Part shown: in pieces, positions 53,815 through 62,918 of the stretch
How positions within the stretch are numbered: the first letter of the stretch is position 1
How the letters are laid out: the number at the start of each line of letters is the position of its first letter
Source: SCUD01 sp036824505
GTDB lineage: Bacteria; Pseudomonadota; Gammaproteobacteria; Steroidobacterales; Steroidobacteraceae
DNA: 64,000 nt
Assembly: GCA_036824505.1 (NCBI GenBank)
Contig: DAITAA010000003.1
Coordinates: 99,449-163,448, forward strand
Direction of reading: 5' to 3'
Program-made: the position numbers and the translations under genes
The notes under the pieces: generated by a model
Told to the model about the DNA's origin: nothing
Databases searched by the model: none
Seen by the model: only the letters and a program-made list of their open reading frames with translations

Positions 53815-55329
53815 TCAGGGCGTTGCCCGCACGAGGCTCAGCTTCTGAATCCGCGGTGACGGCGTGGGCGCCAGCAGCAGCGACCCGAGCACACGGCCCG
53901 TCGCGCACGTCCACGTGAAATCGCCCGACAACAGGCCCGACGGGTGAATCGGCGCCGTCATGTCGCACGCGCCCACCTCCGCCTTGAGGGCTGCCAGGTC
54001 GCGGGCCCAGTGATCGGCGTCGCGATCCGTGAGCATGTTCATCGCCAGCACGTCGCCGCCGGCGGTGATCGTGCCGCCCGTGAAGATCTTCACGGCCGCG
54101 GCATAGGCGGTGGCTAGCGCGGGCGACACCGTCGGCGCGCGCGGCACGAGATCGCCAGCCCGCAGCAGGGCCACGGCCGCGTCCCACACCGGCGAACGCG
54201 GGCCGGCGTAGGTGCGGTTCGCGAGCGCGAAAACGCCCACGCCGTAGTCGGGCAACAGGAGCACGTGCGAGCCGTAGCCGGGGTAGCCCCCGCCGTGGCT
54301 CAGGGTGAGCCCGAGCTCGCAGTCAGTGGCGGCATAGAAGCCCATCGCGTAGGTGGCGGCTTCGCGGCAGGCGTCAGGGCCACTCGCGCCTGGCCGCATC
54401 CGCACGGAGGGGAAGTTGGCGCCCTGCGCCAGCTCGCGCACGCTCGATCGCTTCACCGGCCCGGCGTCGGCGCCGTCGCGCGGGGGCCACGCCGACAGCA
54501 GGAAGCCGACCCACTTCGCGTAGTCGTTGGCGCTGGTCTGGATGCCGCCCATCGCGCCGAAGGCGCCGTGCGCCATCTCCGGTTCGAGCTTCCACTGGTT
54601 GTCTTCCCAGCGATAGCCGAGCGCGCGCTTGTCGGCCGGCTGTGACGCGATGTGATGGCTCGTGACGCTCATGCCGAGCGGTCGCAGGATCGTGCGCTGC
54701 ACGAACTCGTCGTACGGCGTGCCCGACACATTGCTGATGACGCGTCCGAGCAGCGAGTAGCCGAGATTCGAGTACTCCATTTCGGTCGCCGGGGGACTCG
54801 TGAACGGCGCCGCGGACGCGAGGTACTTCGTGAACTCGTCCTCGGGCAGCGGTGTCTGCCGGTCGCCCCACGGATCGTCGGTGACGAAGCCCGCGGTGTG
54901 CGTGATGAGTTCGCGCACGCGAATCTTGGGTGAGTCCTCGGTGGGATACTTCAGCGACTTCAGCTCGGGCACGTACGTCTCGGCCGGCGCGTCGAGCGCC
55001 AGCTTGCCGTCGTCGCGCAGTTTCAGGATCGACAGCGCGGTGAAAGCCTTCGTCATCGAGGCGATGCGGAACAGCGTGTCGGCCGTGACCGGACGCCTGG
55101 TATCGATGTCTTGCACGCCGGCGCCCTTGACGTGCACCAGCTTCCCGTCCTTCACGACGCCCCAGACCATGCCGGGGATGTGCGCGTCGAGCCGGTACGC
55201 TTCCATGCCGCGATCGATCGCGGCGAACGTGGCGGCGCTCTGTGCGTGCGCGGCGGCGGGACCGAACACTGTCAGCACGACGGCGGCGGCGACGACAGCG
55301 GTAGTGCGGAAGGGCGACAGCAGGATCAT
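53815..55329 (-). CDS. Serine beta-lactamase-like hydrolase (class C/esterase family), exported
   Basis: 504 residues from the Met at 55329; the first 30 are a signal peptide ending AAAHAQS. The SxxK motif is Ser91-Met-Thr-Lys94 and the second motif Tyr185-Ser-Asn187. A HGGGYPGYGS stretch takes the place of the third motif. An extra C-terminal domain of about 100 residues follows. Family members include D-aminopeptidases, penicillin-binding esterases and class C beta-lactamases; this length and domain layout is that of the uncharacterised periplasmic type rather than a resistance enzyme. It is divergent from the DmpA-like gene. Codon use seems even richer in GTC/GCG than the housekeeping genes, so transfer is possible. 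Confidence 0.85.
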   Translation of the reverse strand: MILLSPFRTTAVVAAAVVLTVFGPAAAHAQSAATFAAIDRGMEAYRLDAHIPGMVWGVVKDGKLVHVKGAGVQDIDTRRPVTADTLFRIASMTKAFTALSILKLRDDGKLALDAPAETYVPELKSLKYPTEDSPKIRVRELITHTAGFVTDDPWGDRQTPLPEDEFTKYLASAAPFTSPPATEMEYSNLGYSLLGRVISNVSGTPYDEFVQRTILRPLGMSVTSHHIASQPADKRALGYRWEDNQWKLEPEMAHGAFGAMGGIQTSANDYAKWVGFLLSAWPPRDGADAGPVKRSSVRELAQGANFPSVRMRPGASGPDACREAATYAMGFYAATDCELGLTLSHGGGYPGYGSHVLLLPDYGVGVFALANRTYAGPRSPVWDAAVALLRAGDLVPRAPTVSPALATAYAAAVKIFTGGTITAGGDVLAMNMLTDRDADHWARDLAALKAEVGACDMTAPIHPSGLLSGDFTWTCATGRVLGSLLLAPTPSPRIQKLSLVRATP

Positions 55330-55516
55330 GTCGGTCGGCTCCAGGGATGGCGGCGCGCGGCAGTCTAGCAGCCCATGACGAACGCGGGCGGCGGACCGCG
55401 TGCCCGGACCCGCCGGCGCACTCCCGTGCACTGTCCGGCGCTACACTCGGCGGCAACCGAAAGGCCTCTTGTTCGCACTATCCGCCACGCGACCAAATGA
55501 CCCGGAGAGAGCCGTA

Positions 55517-56803
55517 ATGTTTCCTAGAGCTGCAATGTGCGTCGCTTGCCTGTCGCTGCTCGTGATGTCGAGCGGCGCAGCCGGACAGATTTCACCGGCG
55601 CCTCGCCCGGAAGAGCCTCGTGCGCGTGACCTCGGCGTTCCTTTTGACGGCACACCGGGCCGGTTCAACGCGATTACGGACGTCGCCGGCGTCGAGGTCG
55701 GCTTCAAGACGCTGATTTCAGGAGACGGCCGGCTCGTGGTCGGCAAGGGTCCGGTCCGGACCGGAGTGACCGCAATCTTCCCGCGCGGGAAAGCCGGCAC
55801 GAAGAGCGTCTTCGCTGGCTACTTTGCCGGAAACGCCAATGGCGACATGACCGGGACGCATTGGATCGAGGAGAGCGGTCTGCTGGAGACCCCGATTCTC
55901 ATCACCAATACCGGCAGTGTCGGCGTGGTCCGCGATGCCGCCGTGGCGTGGATGGTTCGAAACGGACGGTACGGCAAGTTCTGGTATCCCGTCGCAACCG
56001 AGACCGCAGATTGGCTGCTCAACGATATCGCTGGCCAGCATGTCCTGCCGCAGGATGCGTGGGATGCCCTTGACAGCGCGGCCAGCGGGCCACTTCCCGA
56101 AGGGAACGTGGGCGGCGGGACCGGCATGATCTGCAACGGATTCAAGGGCGGCACCGGCACGTCGTCGCGAATACTGGAAGCAAAAGACGGGGGCTATACC
56201 GTGGGCGTGCTCGCGCAGTGCAACTACGGCGGAAGGGACCAACTGCGTGTAGCTGGAATTCCGGTGGCGCGCGAGATGAGCGTCCAGCCCCACTGTGTCG
56301 AAACCGCACTCGACCCGCCAGCGCGAGACTGGGGTGGTCTGATCGCACCCGTGTGCAACGCGAAGATGGCCGCGACATTCGATGACACTGAACTGTCCGA
56401 GCACGGATCCATCATCGTGATCGTGGCGACCGATGCGCCGCTTACGCCGGATCAACTCAAACGGCTTGCGCGCAGGGTGTCGGTTGGGCTTGGCCGGCTG
56501 GGAGCGATCGAAAGGGACGGATCCGGCGACATCTTCCTGGCGTTTTCCACCGCGAATGCGGGGGCCGACGAAGGCAACAGCGCCGAGCCTCCATTTAGCT
56601 CGCCCAATGCCGGCGTGGAGCGCATGCAGAGCTGGAAGTTGAACCCGCTGTTCGCTGCGGTCGTACAGGCCACTGAAGAATCCGTGATCAATGCCCTCAT
56701 CGCTGCGAAGACCATGACCGGGGCCGACTACTGGGTTGTGCAAGCCCTACCGCACGACCAGCTTCGGGAGATCCTGCGCAAGCACGGAATGATCAAGCCC
56801 TGA
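55517..56803 (+). CDS. P1 family peptidase (DmpA/L-aminopeptidase D-esterase type), exported
   Basis: 428 residues from the ATG at 55517, with a signal peptide (CVACLSLLVMSSGAAG). Ntn-hydrolase-like fold: FNAITDVAGVEVGFKT at the start of the mature part, GNVGGGTGMICNGFKGGTG and then TSSR, the self-cleavage region in which a serine becomes the N-terminal nucleophile of the beta chain. DmpA enzymes remove N-terminal amino acids from peptides and amides. The reading frame upstream to 55400 has no signal character. Divergent from the beta-lactamase-like gene; the two may both process small peptides outside the cytoplasm (inference). Confidence 0.87.
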   Translation: MFPRAAMCVACLSLLVMSSGAAGQISPAPRPEEPRARDLGVPFDGTPGRFNAITDVAGVEVGFKTLISGDGRLVVGKGPVRTGVTAIFPRGKAGTKSVFAGYFAGNANGDMTGTHWIEESGLLETPILITNTGSVGVVRDAAVAWMVRNGRYGKFWYPVATETADWLLNDIAGQHVLPQDAWDALDSAASGPLPEGNVGGGTGMICNGFKGGTGTSSRILEAKDGGYTVGVLAQCNYGGRDQLRVAGIPVAREMSVQPHCVETALDPPARDWGGLIAPVCNAKMAATFDDTELSEHGSIIVIVATDAPLTPDQLKRLARRVSVGLGRLGAIERDGSGDIFLAFSTANAGADEGNSAEPPFSSPNAGVERMQSWKLNPLFAAVVQATEESVINALIAAKTMTGADYWVVQALPHDQLREILRKHGMIKP

Positions 56804-56861
56804 AGCTGTACCTCCCGATCTGAATCTCTGGCAGGCCTGCGGCGCATGTACGAACTCCTTG

Positions 56862-57141
56862 GACCGTGCCGGCACGGCCAGTGGAACCGAGGCCAGGCGT
56901 CGCGCAGTACGCGAGGCTTGCGCTGCACGCGGGTCTGGGTGCGGAAGCCGAGCAGCGAGGGAAGCTCGAACGGCTGGCCCGCTACGTGAGCCGGCCGTCG
57001 GTTGCGGGCGAACGTCTGGCGCTGACTGCGCAGGGGCAGGTTCGCTATCGTCTGAAAACCCCGTACCGCGACGGCACCACGCACATCGTACTCGAGCCTT
57101 TGGACATCATCGCCCGGCTGGCGGCGCTGGTGCCGCTGCTG
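56862..57141 (+). mobile_element. IS91-family transposase remnant 1
   Basis: Only the C-terminal part of a transposase is left: LERLARYVSRPSVAGERLAL, RYRLKTPYRDGTTHIVL and IIARLAALVP, the block characteristic of IS91-type Y2 transposases. The usual end (LTRFHGVFAP) is missing because the alternative oxidase gene begins its stop codon seven bases on. No N-terminal nuclease domain is present, so it cannot move. Confidence 0.75.
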
Positions 57142-57147
57142 TCAGTG

Positions 57148-57891
57148 TCACTTGCTGCGGCGCCGCGCCGGCACCTCTGTTTCGTCCGCATGAGGCGGAT
57201 AGGGCGCGATGCGCGCGCGATCGATTTGTTCCTCAGCGAGTTCGCTCGCGAATCCGTGGTTCACGTCGCGGTGATGTGCCTCGTCAGCGCGCACGGCAAT
57301 GACCACGTCGCGCAGCGTCGCGTTCGCGGGCAGCTTCCAGTAGTGCTTCGCGATGTTCGGTGCAGGCTTGTCGGGTGACCGACCTGAATCGATTTCTTCC
57401 AGGTACGCCGTATAACTTATGACAGCCTCTTCCTCAAAGTAACCAACGACGCGGTGCGCGGTACGCGGCGAGACGACGTACAGCAGGAAGAAACCGACAT
57501 AAAAGAACCATTGCACGACGATGATGACCAGCCTTTCGAAACCGGACGGTTTCGCGATCGCGACAAACGTCATCAGGTGCATCCGTTCGTTCTCGGCTTC
57601 CTCCATCAGCGTCCGGATCCAGCCCTTGTCGTCCTCCATGCGGCGCAGGCACCTGAGGTGCGTGAGCGTTCCTCCCACCATGCCGGGAACGGCAGCCACC
57701 GTTTCAAGGACGATCGCGCGATGGCCGTAGCGCCGCGCAAAAAAGGTGTCGGCGCACCACCGCAGCAGTCTGGTGAAGCCGAGCGCAAAGCGATCCGAAA
57801 ACCCCCTGGGGACGCGGTGGACCGGCAGTTCGGGGCCGCGATCCTTCACGCGGGCGTACCACCGCGGCTTGCCTTCAGGCGAGCCGCGCAT
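57148..57891 (-). CDS. Alternative oxidase (cyanide-insensitive ubiquinol oxidase)
   Basis: 247 residues of the AOX family. The diiron ligands are all visible: Glu63 in VLETVAAVPGM, Glu102 and His105 in ENERMH, a glutamate of FEEEAV (153-155), and Glu204 and His207 in RADEAHHRDV. Hydrophobic stretches at about 55-75 and 120-142 fit its interfacial membrane attachment. It oxidises ubiquinol and reduces oxygen to water without pumping protons, bypassing complex III/IV. Bacterial AOX genes are patchy. This one lies between two same-orientation IS91 remnants, suggesting acquisition as a cassette. AGGG lies five bases before the ATG. No regulator is next to it. Confidence 0.93.
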   Translation of the reverse strand: MRGSPEGKPRWYARVKDRGPELPVHRVPRGFSDRFALGFTRLLRWCADTFFARRYGHRAIVLETVAAVPGMVGGTLTHLRCLRRMEDDKGWIRTLMEEAENERMHLMTFVAIAKPSGFERLVIIVVQWFFYVGFFLLYVVSPRTAHRVVGYFEEEAVISYTAYLEEIDSGRSPDKPAPNIAKHYWKLPANATLRDVVIAVRADEAHHRDVNHGFASELAEEQIDRARIAPYPPHADETEVPARRRSK

Positions 57892-58461
57892 GCGTACCCT
57901 GCGAACTCGTGGGCTTCAGCGTTCATGGGAGCGAAATACCGAGGGCCCGAACAACAGACATTCGCAGTTCAGGCATACAATGCCAGCATACTCTGCCGAA
58001 AGACGCTGGCATTCGTCTGTGCGTCACCGCACTGACGTCAGCCGCTTTGATTCCCGTTCAGCGGGTGAAGACCGCTCCGTGGAGAGACCCGCGCCCTTCC
58101 AGCCGAAGGTGTTCGCACTGCAAACCGTGCCGGCGCGGGGAGTGGAGCCGAGGCCGGGTGTCGCGCAGTACGCGGGGTTTTCGCTGCACGCGGGCATCGG
58201 GGTGGAAGCGGATCAGCGCGCGAAGCTGGAACGGCTGGCTCGCTACGTGAGCCGGCCGCCGGTATCGATCGAGCGGCTGGCGCTGACCGACGCGCTATCC
58301 GGGGCGTTTGCCGCGCAAGCGGCGCGACACTCGGCATCACCGGAAAGGCGTTTTATCCGTTCTATCCGCCCGCGACCGCAAGCGACCATTACGCCATGTC
58401 GCACAGCACTGACTGAATCGCTTCTTGTTCACGGTGAACCGGCTTTTCAAGGCCTTGCCCG
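57892..58461. other. 570-base stretch without an intact gene
   Basis: Between the alternative oxidase start and the sulfotransferase end. It contains IS91 remnant 2 (about 58124-58290). The flanks (57892-58123 and 58291-58461) show no convincing gene; short open frames there lack family similarity. Confidence 0.6.
58124..58290 (+). mobile_element. IS91-family transposase remnant 2
   Basis: Encodes VEPRPGVAQYAGFSLHAG and then LERLARYVSRPPVSIERLAL, parallel to remnant 1 from its first bases (both begin near CCGTGCCGGC). It stops abruptly after LALTDA where remnant 1 continues. Same orientation as remnant 1, so the alternative oxidase gene lies between direct repeats. Confidence 0.72.
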
Positions 58462-59202
58462 TCAGTCGAGAAGATGTGCAAACTCGCTCTGGCGGACCGC
58501 TGCGGCCAGTTCGTCGAAGTTCTTTACCATGTCGCGCAGGTCCTCCGGGTTGATCTTGATCAGCTTGGAGGTCATCGGGCGTCGCGAGATCGCCAGGAAA
58601 TCGCAGATCGCGTCGGCCGTCTCCGGGCGTAGGTTGCGGCCGTCGATCATGTGTTCGTATACGAGTTGCAGACGCTTGTGCTTGCTAAAAACCTGCTCGT
58701 AGTGCGGATAAAGCGCCGCCGTGCGGCGCATGTACTGCAGTGCAGCCGCCGGCGAGACTGTGAGGCGGACCGGCGGAATCGGTTCCGTCGCGTGTGGCTG
58801 CCAGTGCTTCACGCGCGGACGGCCCATGAGCAGGAAGGAGACGTATTGCTTCAGCAGGTTCTCGCGCCGCAAGTCCAGGATCCGGATCTCCGTATGTCGT
58901 TCGATGTATCGGCGGGTCCAGGGGACGCTTACGTGGTTGTACATCGCCTTGAACACATTGGCCTTGGCATCGCCGGTGGCGAAGAATTTGTCCATCAGAC
59001 GGCTCGGATACCAGGCTCCGGAGACCACGAACTGTGTCAGCTTCGTCACGTTGCGGAAGCGGTAGACGAAGTCAGGAACGTGAACGCCCATGCCGGAGAC
59101 GAGCAACTCGCCGGGGCAATAGACCTCCGGATGTGATTTCAGGCAATCCTCCAGGAACGTGGAGCCCGATCGTTGCGTTGTCAGAATGATGCCCTTGATC
59201 AT
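58462..59202 (-). CDS. Sulfotransferase family protein
   Basis: 246 residues. The PAPS 5'-phosphosulfate loop is ILTTQRSGSTFLEDCL at the N-terminus, and the 3'-phosphate strand/helix is probably ILDLRRENLLKQYVSFLL near residues 108-125. Similar enzymes (Stf0 and related) sulfate glycolipids or polysaccharides in the cytoplasm. It precedes by one gene a polysaccharide flippase on the same strand, so a sulfated lipid-linked glycan is a plausible acceptor. No aspartate/histidine base can be assigned with confidence. Confidence 0.82.
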   Translation of the reverse strand: MIKGIILTTQRSGSTFLEDCLKSHPEVYCPGELLVSGMGVHVPDFVYRFRNVTKLTQFVVSGAWYPSRLMDKFFATGDAKANVFKAMYNHVSVPWTRRYIERHTEIRILDLRRENLLKQYVSFLLMGRPRVKHWQPHATEPIPPVRLTVSPAAALQYMRRTAALYPHYEQVFSKHKRLQLVYEHMIDGRNLRPETADAICDFLAISRRPMTSKLIKINPEDLRDMVKNFDELAAAVRQSEFAHLLD

Positions 59203-59226
59203 GAATCGTCTCTTTGTAGTTCAGTA

Positions 59227-60681
59227 CTAATCCAAGCGGGATTCGCGCCCGCCCGCAGCGAGCGCGCGGACGATGAACCTGAGTTCGTCGACATGGAAGA
59301 CCCGGAGCGCGCCGCAGCTTACGGCGAATACGGCCACAATTGCCCCCACGCGCGCCGGCCACGGCCAGTGATTAATCATGCCGGCGAGCAGGAAAGACGG
59401 CAGGCAGGCGGCCAGCGGCTTCAGCAGTGCCGTCCGTGCGGCAAGCTCGACGCCACAGCGACGCGCCAGACCGACATTGATCCCGAGCCCCGTCGCGCTG
59501 GCGATCAGGACGGCGCCGGCCACGCCACTCGTTCCGGCCAGAGCCGACATGACGAGTGTCAGAACGAGCAAGACGACGATGGTGGCGGCCGACGTCCACA
59601 TCGCCGCCTGCTCCCGGCCATGCGCGTAGATGGCCTGTCTGACGACGGCGTCTCCCGCGATCAACACTTGTGCGCCGAACAGTAGGCCAAGGATTGACGC
59701 CGATGCCGCGTACTCATGGCCGTACAGGACAGTGATCACCTCGAATCCGATGGCAGTGAGAGTGGCCCCGGCCATGCCGATCATGAGCACCGTGAATTTG
59801 AGCGCATTTCGCACATAAACATCGCGGGAGGCTTCAGCATGCGCGACGCTGTGGGAGAACACGGGCAGCAAGGCCGTCAGCCCGGTACCGATGACTACTT
59901 GAAGAATCTGGCTGACTCGATCCGCGGCGTCATAGAGGCCAGTCGCCACGAGGCCAAGAAATGCGGATACGACGAGCATCGGGAGCCGCGACGTGAGTTC
60001 CCCCAGCGCGCGCGAACCCGCAAAGGGCAATGCGCTCTTGAGCAGTGAACGAGCCACCGGTGTTACCGTGGCTGGACCCGCGAGTCGACTCAGGCGCGCG
60101 AGGTAGGCGGCCGTGATGCCCCCCTGGAAAGCCACGCGGGCGATGAAGGCCGCTTCTACGCCGCCTCCCGATTCGAGCAGCAGGGCCAACAGGATGAGGC
60201 TGGCAATCCGCGAGGCAAGATTGACCCAGGTGACGAAGCCGACCTGCTCGATGCCCTGCAGGACCGACTGGCCGACATTGCCGACCGCGGTGAGAGGCAC
60301 GCAGGCAGCGGTCAACAGCAGCGACAGCGCGAGGTGCGGGTCGTGTCGGAATGTTAGCGCGGCAGCGATGAACGCTGCCGACGGTGCCGCGCTGATCCGG
60401 AGCACCAACCGGCGGCCGGCACGCCAGTACGGCGCTGCGTTGACTCGGTTTGAGCCGACCGCGCGCAGGGCCACGTCTGGCACGCCGAAGGCTCCGAATT
60501 GCTCTGCAATCAGGCTCAGGCCGAGCAGGAGCGCGAACAGACCGAGCCCGGCGGGGCCAAGATAGCGCGCGACCAGGACGGCGACGACGAGGCCCATGGC
60601 CTTGGCGAGCAGGCCCACGAAGCTCAGGGCCGCCGCGTTTCGAAATGTCGCGCGGGCCAGCGTTAAGGGATCCCGCTTCAT
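59227..60681 (-). CDS. Oligosaccharide flippase family membrane protein (Wzx/MATE-like)
   Basis: 484 residues with about 14 hydrophobic segments. The first helices, TFRNAAALSFVGLLAKAMGL and VARYLGPAGLGLFALL, match the polysaccharide transporter family that flips undecaprenyl-linked sugars. It lies upstream of the sulfotransferase in a likely two-gene operon (24-base gap), divergent from an O-acyltransferase gene. No glycosyltransferases are in the window, so the full pathway is elsewhere or off the right edge. Confidence 0.85.
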   Translation of the reverse strand: MKRDPLTLARATFRNAAALSFVGLLAKAMGLVVAVLVARYLGPAGLGLFALLLGLSLIAEQFGAFGVPDVALRAVGSNRVNAAPYWRAGRRLVLRISAAPSAAFIAAALTFRHDPHLALSLLLTAACVPLTAVGNVGQSVLQGIEQVGFVTWVNLASRIASLILLALLLESGGGVEAAFIARVAFQGGITAAYLARLSRLAGPATVTPVARSLLKSALPFAGSRALGELTSRLPMLVVSAFLGLVATGLYDAADRVSQILQVVIGTGLTALLPVFSHSVAHAEASRDVYVRNALKFTVLMIGMAGATLTAIGFEVITVLYGHEYAASASILGLLFGAQVLIAGDAVVRQAIYAHGREQAAMWTSAATIVVLLVLTLVMSALAGTSGVAGAVLIASATGLGINVGLARRCGVELAARTALLKPLAACLPSFLLAGMINHWPWPARVGAIVAVFAVSCGALRVFHVDELRFIVRALAAGGRESRLD

Positions 60682-61140
60682 CCTGAAACGTGACCCTCCC
60701 GCGCCTCAGCACGGCCACGACTCGAGCCCTGGCGTCGAACCCGGCAGGCTCGATGGCGGTGCGCACCCCGGTAGGGCGACGTCGACACATTCACGATCTC
60801 CGTCAGGAAAGCGAGGCGCGAGAGGCTTATCCGGTGCATACGGCGACGTGCCTTCTTTTCATGAATGACCCTCCCAAGAACGCGGTCCGAAGGCCGTAGT
60901 GTCGCAAATCGGAGGGTTTCGAGTCGGGACGATTAAGCATACTGAAGCGTGAACCTGCTGGTCCTATGCGATCAACCTGATGGATACGATTTGTCGCGGA
61001 CCACGGGAGTCCGCCTGTCGTTTGGCCGGCAGCGTAAGCCGAACTGTGACGAACCGCACAGCTGAGGAAAGCCGTCCGTAGCGAGAATTCGAGCCTGCCT
61101 GGCGGCATCTCGCCTAGCAACTAATTGTGCAAGGGGCGCA
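60682..61140. other. 459-base divergent intergenic region
   Basis: Separates the flippase (reverse) from the acyltransferase (forward). It holds a 6-bp hairpin (GCGGAC/GTCCGC, 60996-61014) and a CRP-like site (61045-61060). No gene is convincing; a reverse-strand open frame from 61120 to 60827 shows only a loose internal repeat. Confidence 0.55.
61045..61060 (+). promoter_or_regulatory. CRP/Clp-like binding site
   Basis: TGTGA-N6-GCACA matches the CRP consensus TGTGA-N6-TCACA at nine of ten fixed positions. It is 80 bases before the acyltransferase start. In Xanthomonas the CRP homologue Clp controls exopolysaccharide genes, which makes such a site plausible. Confidence 0.4.
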
Positions 61141-62226
61141 GTGCAGGGCTCGGACAGGATTCCGCAACTCGACGGCTTGCGCGGCATCGCCATTCTCGCC
61201 GTACTTGGCATTCACGCCCATCTCCTGCCCGGCGGCCGAGCCGGCGTTGACATCTTCTTCGCGCTGTCCGGATACCTCATCACCGGCATACTGACAAAGG
61301 AATACGCCCGTACCGGCACGATCGATATCCTGAATTTCTATCGGCGCCGAGCTGTGCGGTTGTTGCCGGCGCTGGGCGTTCTCCTGTTCGTCATCACCGT
61401 ATGGTCGCAGTTCCAGACATTGTTTTCCGTTTCGAACCTGCGGGCGATCTTCGCCGCGCTGTTCTACTTCGCGAACTGGCAGATCGTCTGGGAGTTGCCC
61501 ACCGACCAACACCTTGGGCCGCTGACGCATACCTGGTCTCTATCGATCGAGGAACAATTTTACGCCCTGTGGCCTCTTGTGGTCTTCATGGGAATGAGGT
61601 TCGGGATCGGCCGCAAGGGACTGTTCGCACTCGCCAGCTCGGGCGCTTTCGCAATTCTGCTGCTGAGACTCTGGCTGCACTGGCATGGGGCTTCCGCGGA
61701 CAGGATCTATTTCGGCACCGATACCCATGGCGATGGTCTGCTGATCGGCTGTGCTCTGGCATTGCTGCCGGAACGCGTTGATGCCTTCCTCAGGCGCGTC
61801 GGGCCTCTGCTGTGTCCTATCGCCGGGTGGCTGTTGCTATTGCTTCTGCTCGGCCGGCACACGACAACGACGAGCAGCTGGCTGGGGCTGGCGGCAGCTG
61901 CTGGCTGCGCAGTCGTGCTGATCTGGTCGATCCCCCATTCCAGACATCTCCGGTCTGCGCTGAGCTATCCAGGACTCGTATGGCTCGGGCTGCGCTCCTA
62001 CAGCCTCTACCTGTGGCACTTCCCCATCATTTGGGGCGGTCCATTCGATTTCCTGTCGTTGTCCCATCCCGCGACTTTGTTCTTGGAAGTTGGGGTGAGT
62101 CTGCTGCTTGCCGAAGCGTCTTATCGTTTGGTTGAGCAGCCAGCCCTGCGATTCAACCGGGTCTCGATACGTCCGAAACATTCAGTTCAACTGCTGAACG
62201 CAGACAATCCCGCAAGGGCCCAGTAG
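61141..62226 (+). CDS. Acyltransferase 3 family membrane protein (OafA/YrhL type)
   Basis: 361 residues starting with GTG, four bases after AAGGGG. About ten membrane helices. The family motifs are PQLDGLRGIAILAVLGIHAH with the catalytic-type histidine and HTWSLSIEEQFYALWPLVV. Such proteins O-acetylate or otherwise acylate surface polysaccharides. No SGNH domain is fused. Together with the flippase and sulfotransferase on the other strand it forms a surface-glycan decoration patch. Confidence 0.87.
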   Translation: MQGSDRIPQLDGLRGIAILAVLGIHAHLLPGGRAGVDIFFALSGYLITGILTKEYARTGTIDILNFYRRRAVRLLPALGVLLFVITVWSQFQTLFSVSNLRAIFAALFYFANWQIVWELPTDQHLGPLTHTWSLSIEEQFYALWPLVVFMGMRFGIGRKGLFALASSGAFAILLLRLWLHWHGASADRIYFGTDTHGDGLLIGCALALLPERVDAFLRRVGPLLCPIAGWLLLLLLLGRHTTTTSSWLGLAAAAGCAVVLIWSIPHSRHLRSALSYPGLVWLGLRSYSLYLWHFPIIWGGPFDFLSLSHPATLFLEVGVSLLLAEASYRLVEQPALRFNRVSIRPKHSVQLLNADNPARAQ

Positions 62227-62306
62227 CGAGGAGAGCCTGTCGTGCGACCCGGCGGATTGGGAGCGAGCCCTTCCGCGGCGCGAGGCTGAAGGCGCTCTGG
62301 TAGCGG

Positions 62307-62600
62307 TCAGTGCGAGAGCGGCTTGCGAAAGCGCAGCGTGAAGTGGTCGCTTTCGCCGATGGCCGCGTAGCGCTCGCGGTTGGCTTCGCCCTCGCGGAAA
62401 GCCGGCGATAACGACCAGACGCCTTGCGGGTGATCCTTCGTGTCCTTCGGGTTCACGTTGATTTCGCTCTTCCCGACCAGCTCGAATCCCGCGGCCTCAA
62501 CGAGTGTGATCGCATAGTCCTCGCGCACGGAGCCGGACTTGGCATGCGGGTCCTGCGGCACAGTGTCCGGCGCACGGTGCAGCTCGGCCCCGAGGCACGC
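62307..62600 (-). pseudogene. 3' fragment of a predicted class I SAM methyltransferase
   Basis: The last 80-90 codons remain: SVREDYAITLVEAAGFELVG, then DHPQGVWSLSPAFREG and YAAIGESDHFTLRFRKP. This is the C-terminal end of a family of predicted exported methyltransferases. The nucleotide-binding part is missing, and sequence similarity ends where IS91 remnant 3 begins at about 62600. A truncated gene; function lost. Confidence 0.65.
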
Positions 62601-62604
62601 GGAA

Positions 62605-62860
62605 CCTCGGGGTGGGAGCGGGTCAGCGCGCAAAGCTCGAGAGGCTGGCGCGCTACGTGAGCCGGCCACCGGTGCCGATCGAGCGTCTCGCGCTGACCGC
62701 GCAGGGGCAGGTGCGTTATCGCCTGAAGACCCTGTACCACGACGGCACGACGCACATCGTGCTCGCGCCGCTGGACTTCATGGCGCGGCTGGCGGCGCTG
62801 GTGCCGCTGCCGCGGAAGCATCTGACGCGCTTTCACGGGGTGTTCGCCCCGCATCGGTGC
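62605..62860 (+). mobile_element. IS91-family transposase remnant 3
   Basis: Encodes LERLARYVSRPPVPIERLAL, RYRLKTLYHDGTTHIVL, MARLAALVP and the terminal LTRFHGVFAPH, i.e. the true C-terminus missing from remnants 1 and 2. The N-terminal nuclease part is absent. It abuts the broken methyltransferase. Confidence 0.75.
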
Positions 62861-62918
62861 CTTCTATCTATTAACATCCGCTCTGGAAACATCGACTTCT
62901 GATACATTATAAGGTCCC

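Noticed and set aside
56866..57378. 170-codon forward open frame as an intact gene
   Set aside because: Its first half is an IS91 transposase remnant and its second half is antisense to the alternative oxidase gene.
60827..61120. 97-codon reverse open frame in the flippase/acyltransferase gap
   Set aside because: It shows a loose internal repeat but no ribosome site, no known domain and lies in a likely promoter region.
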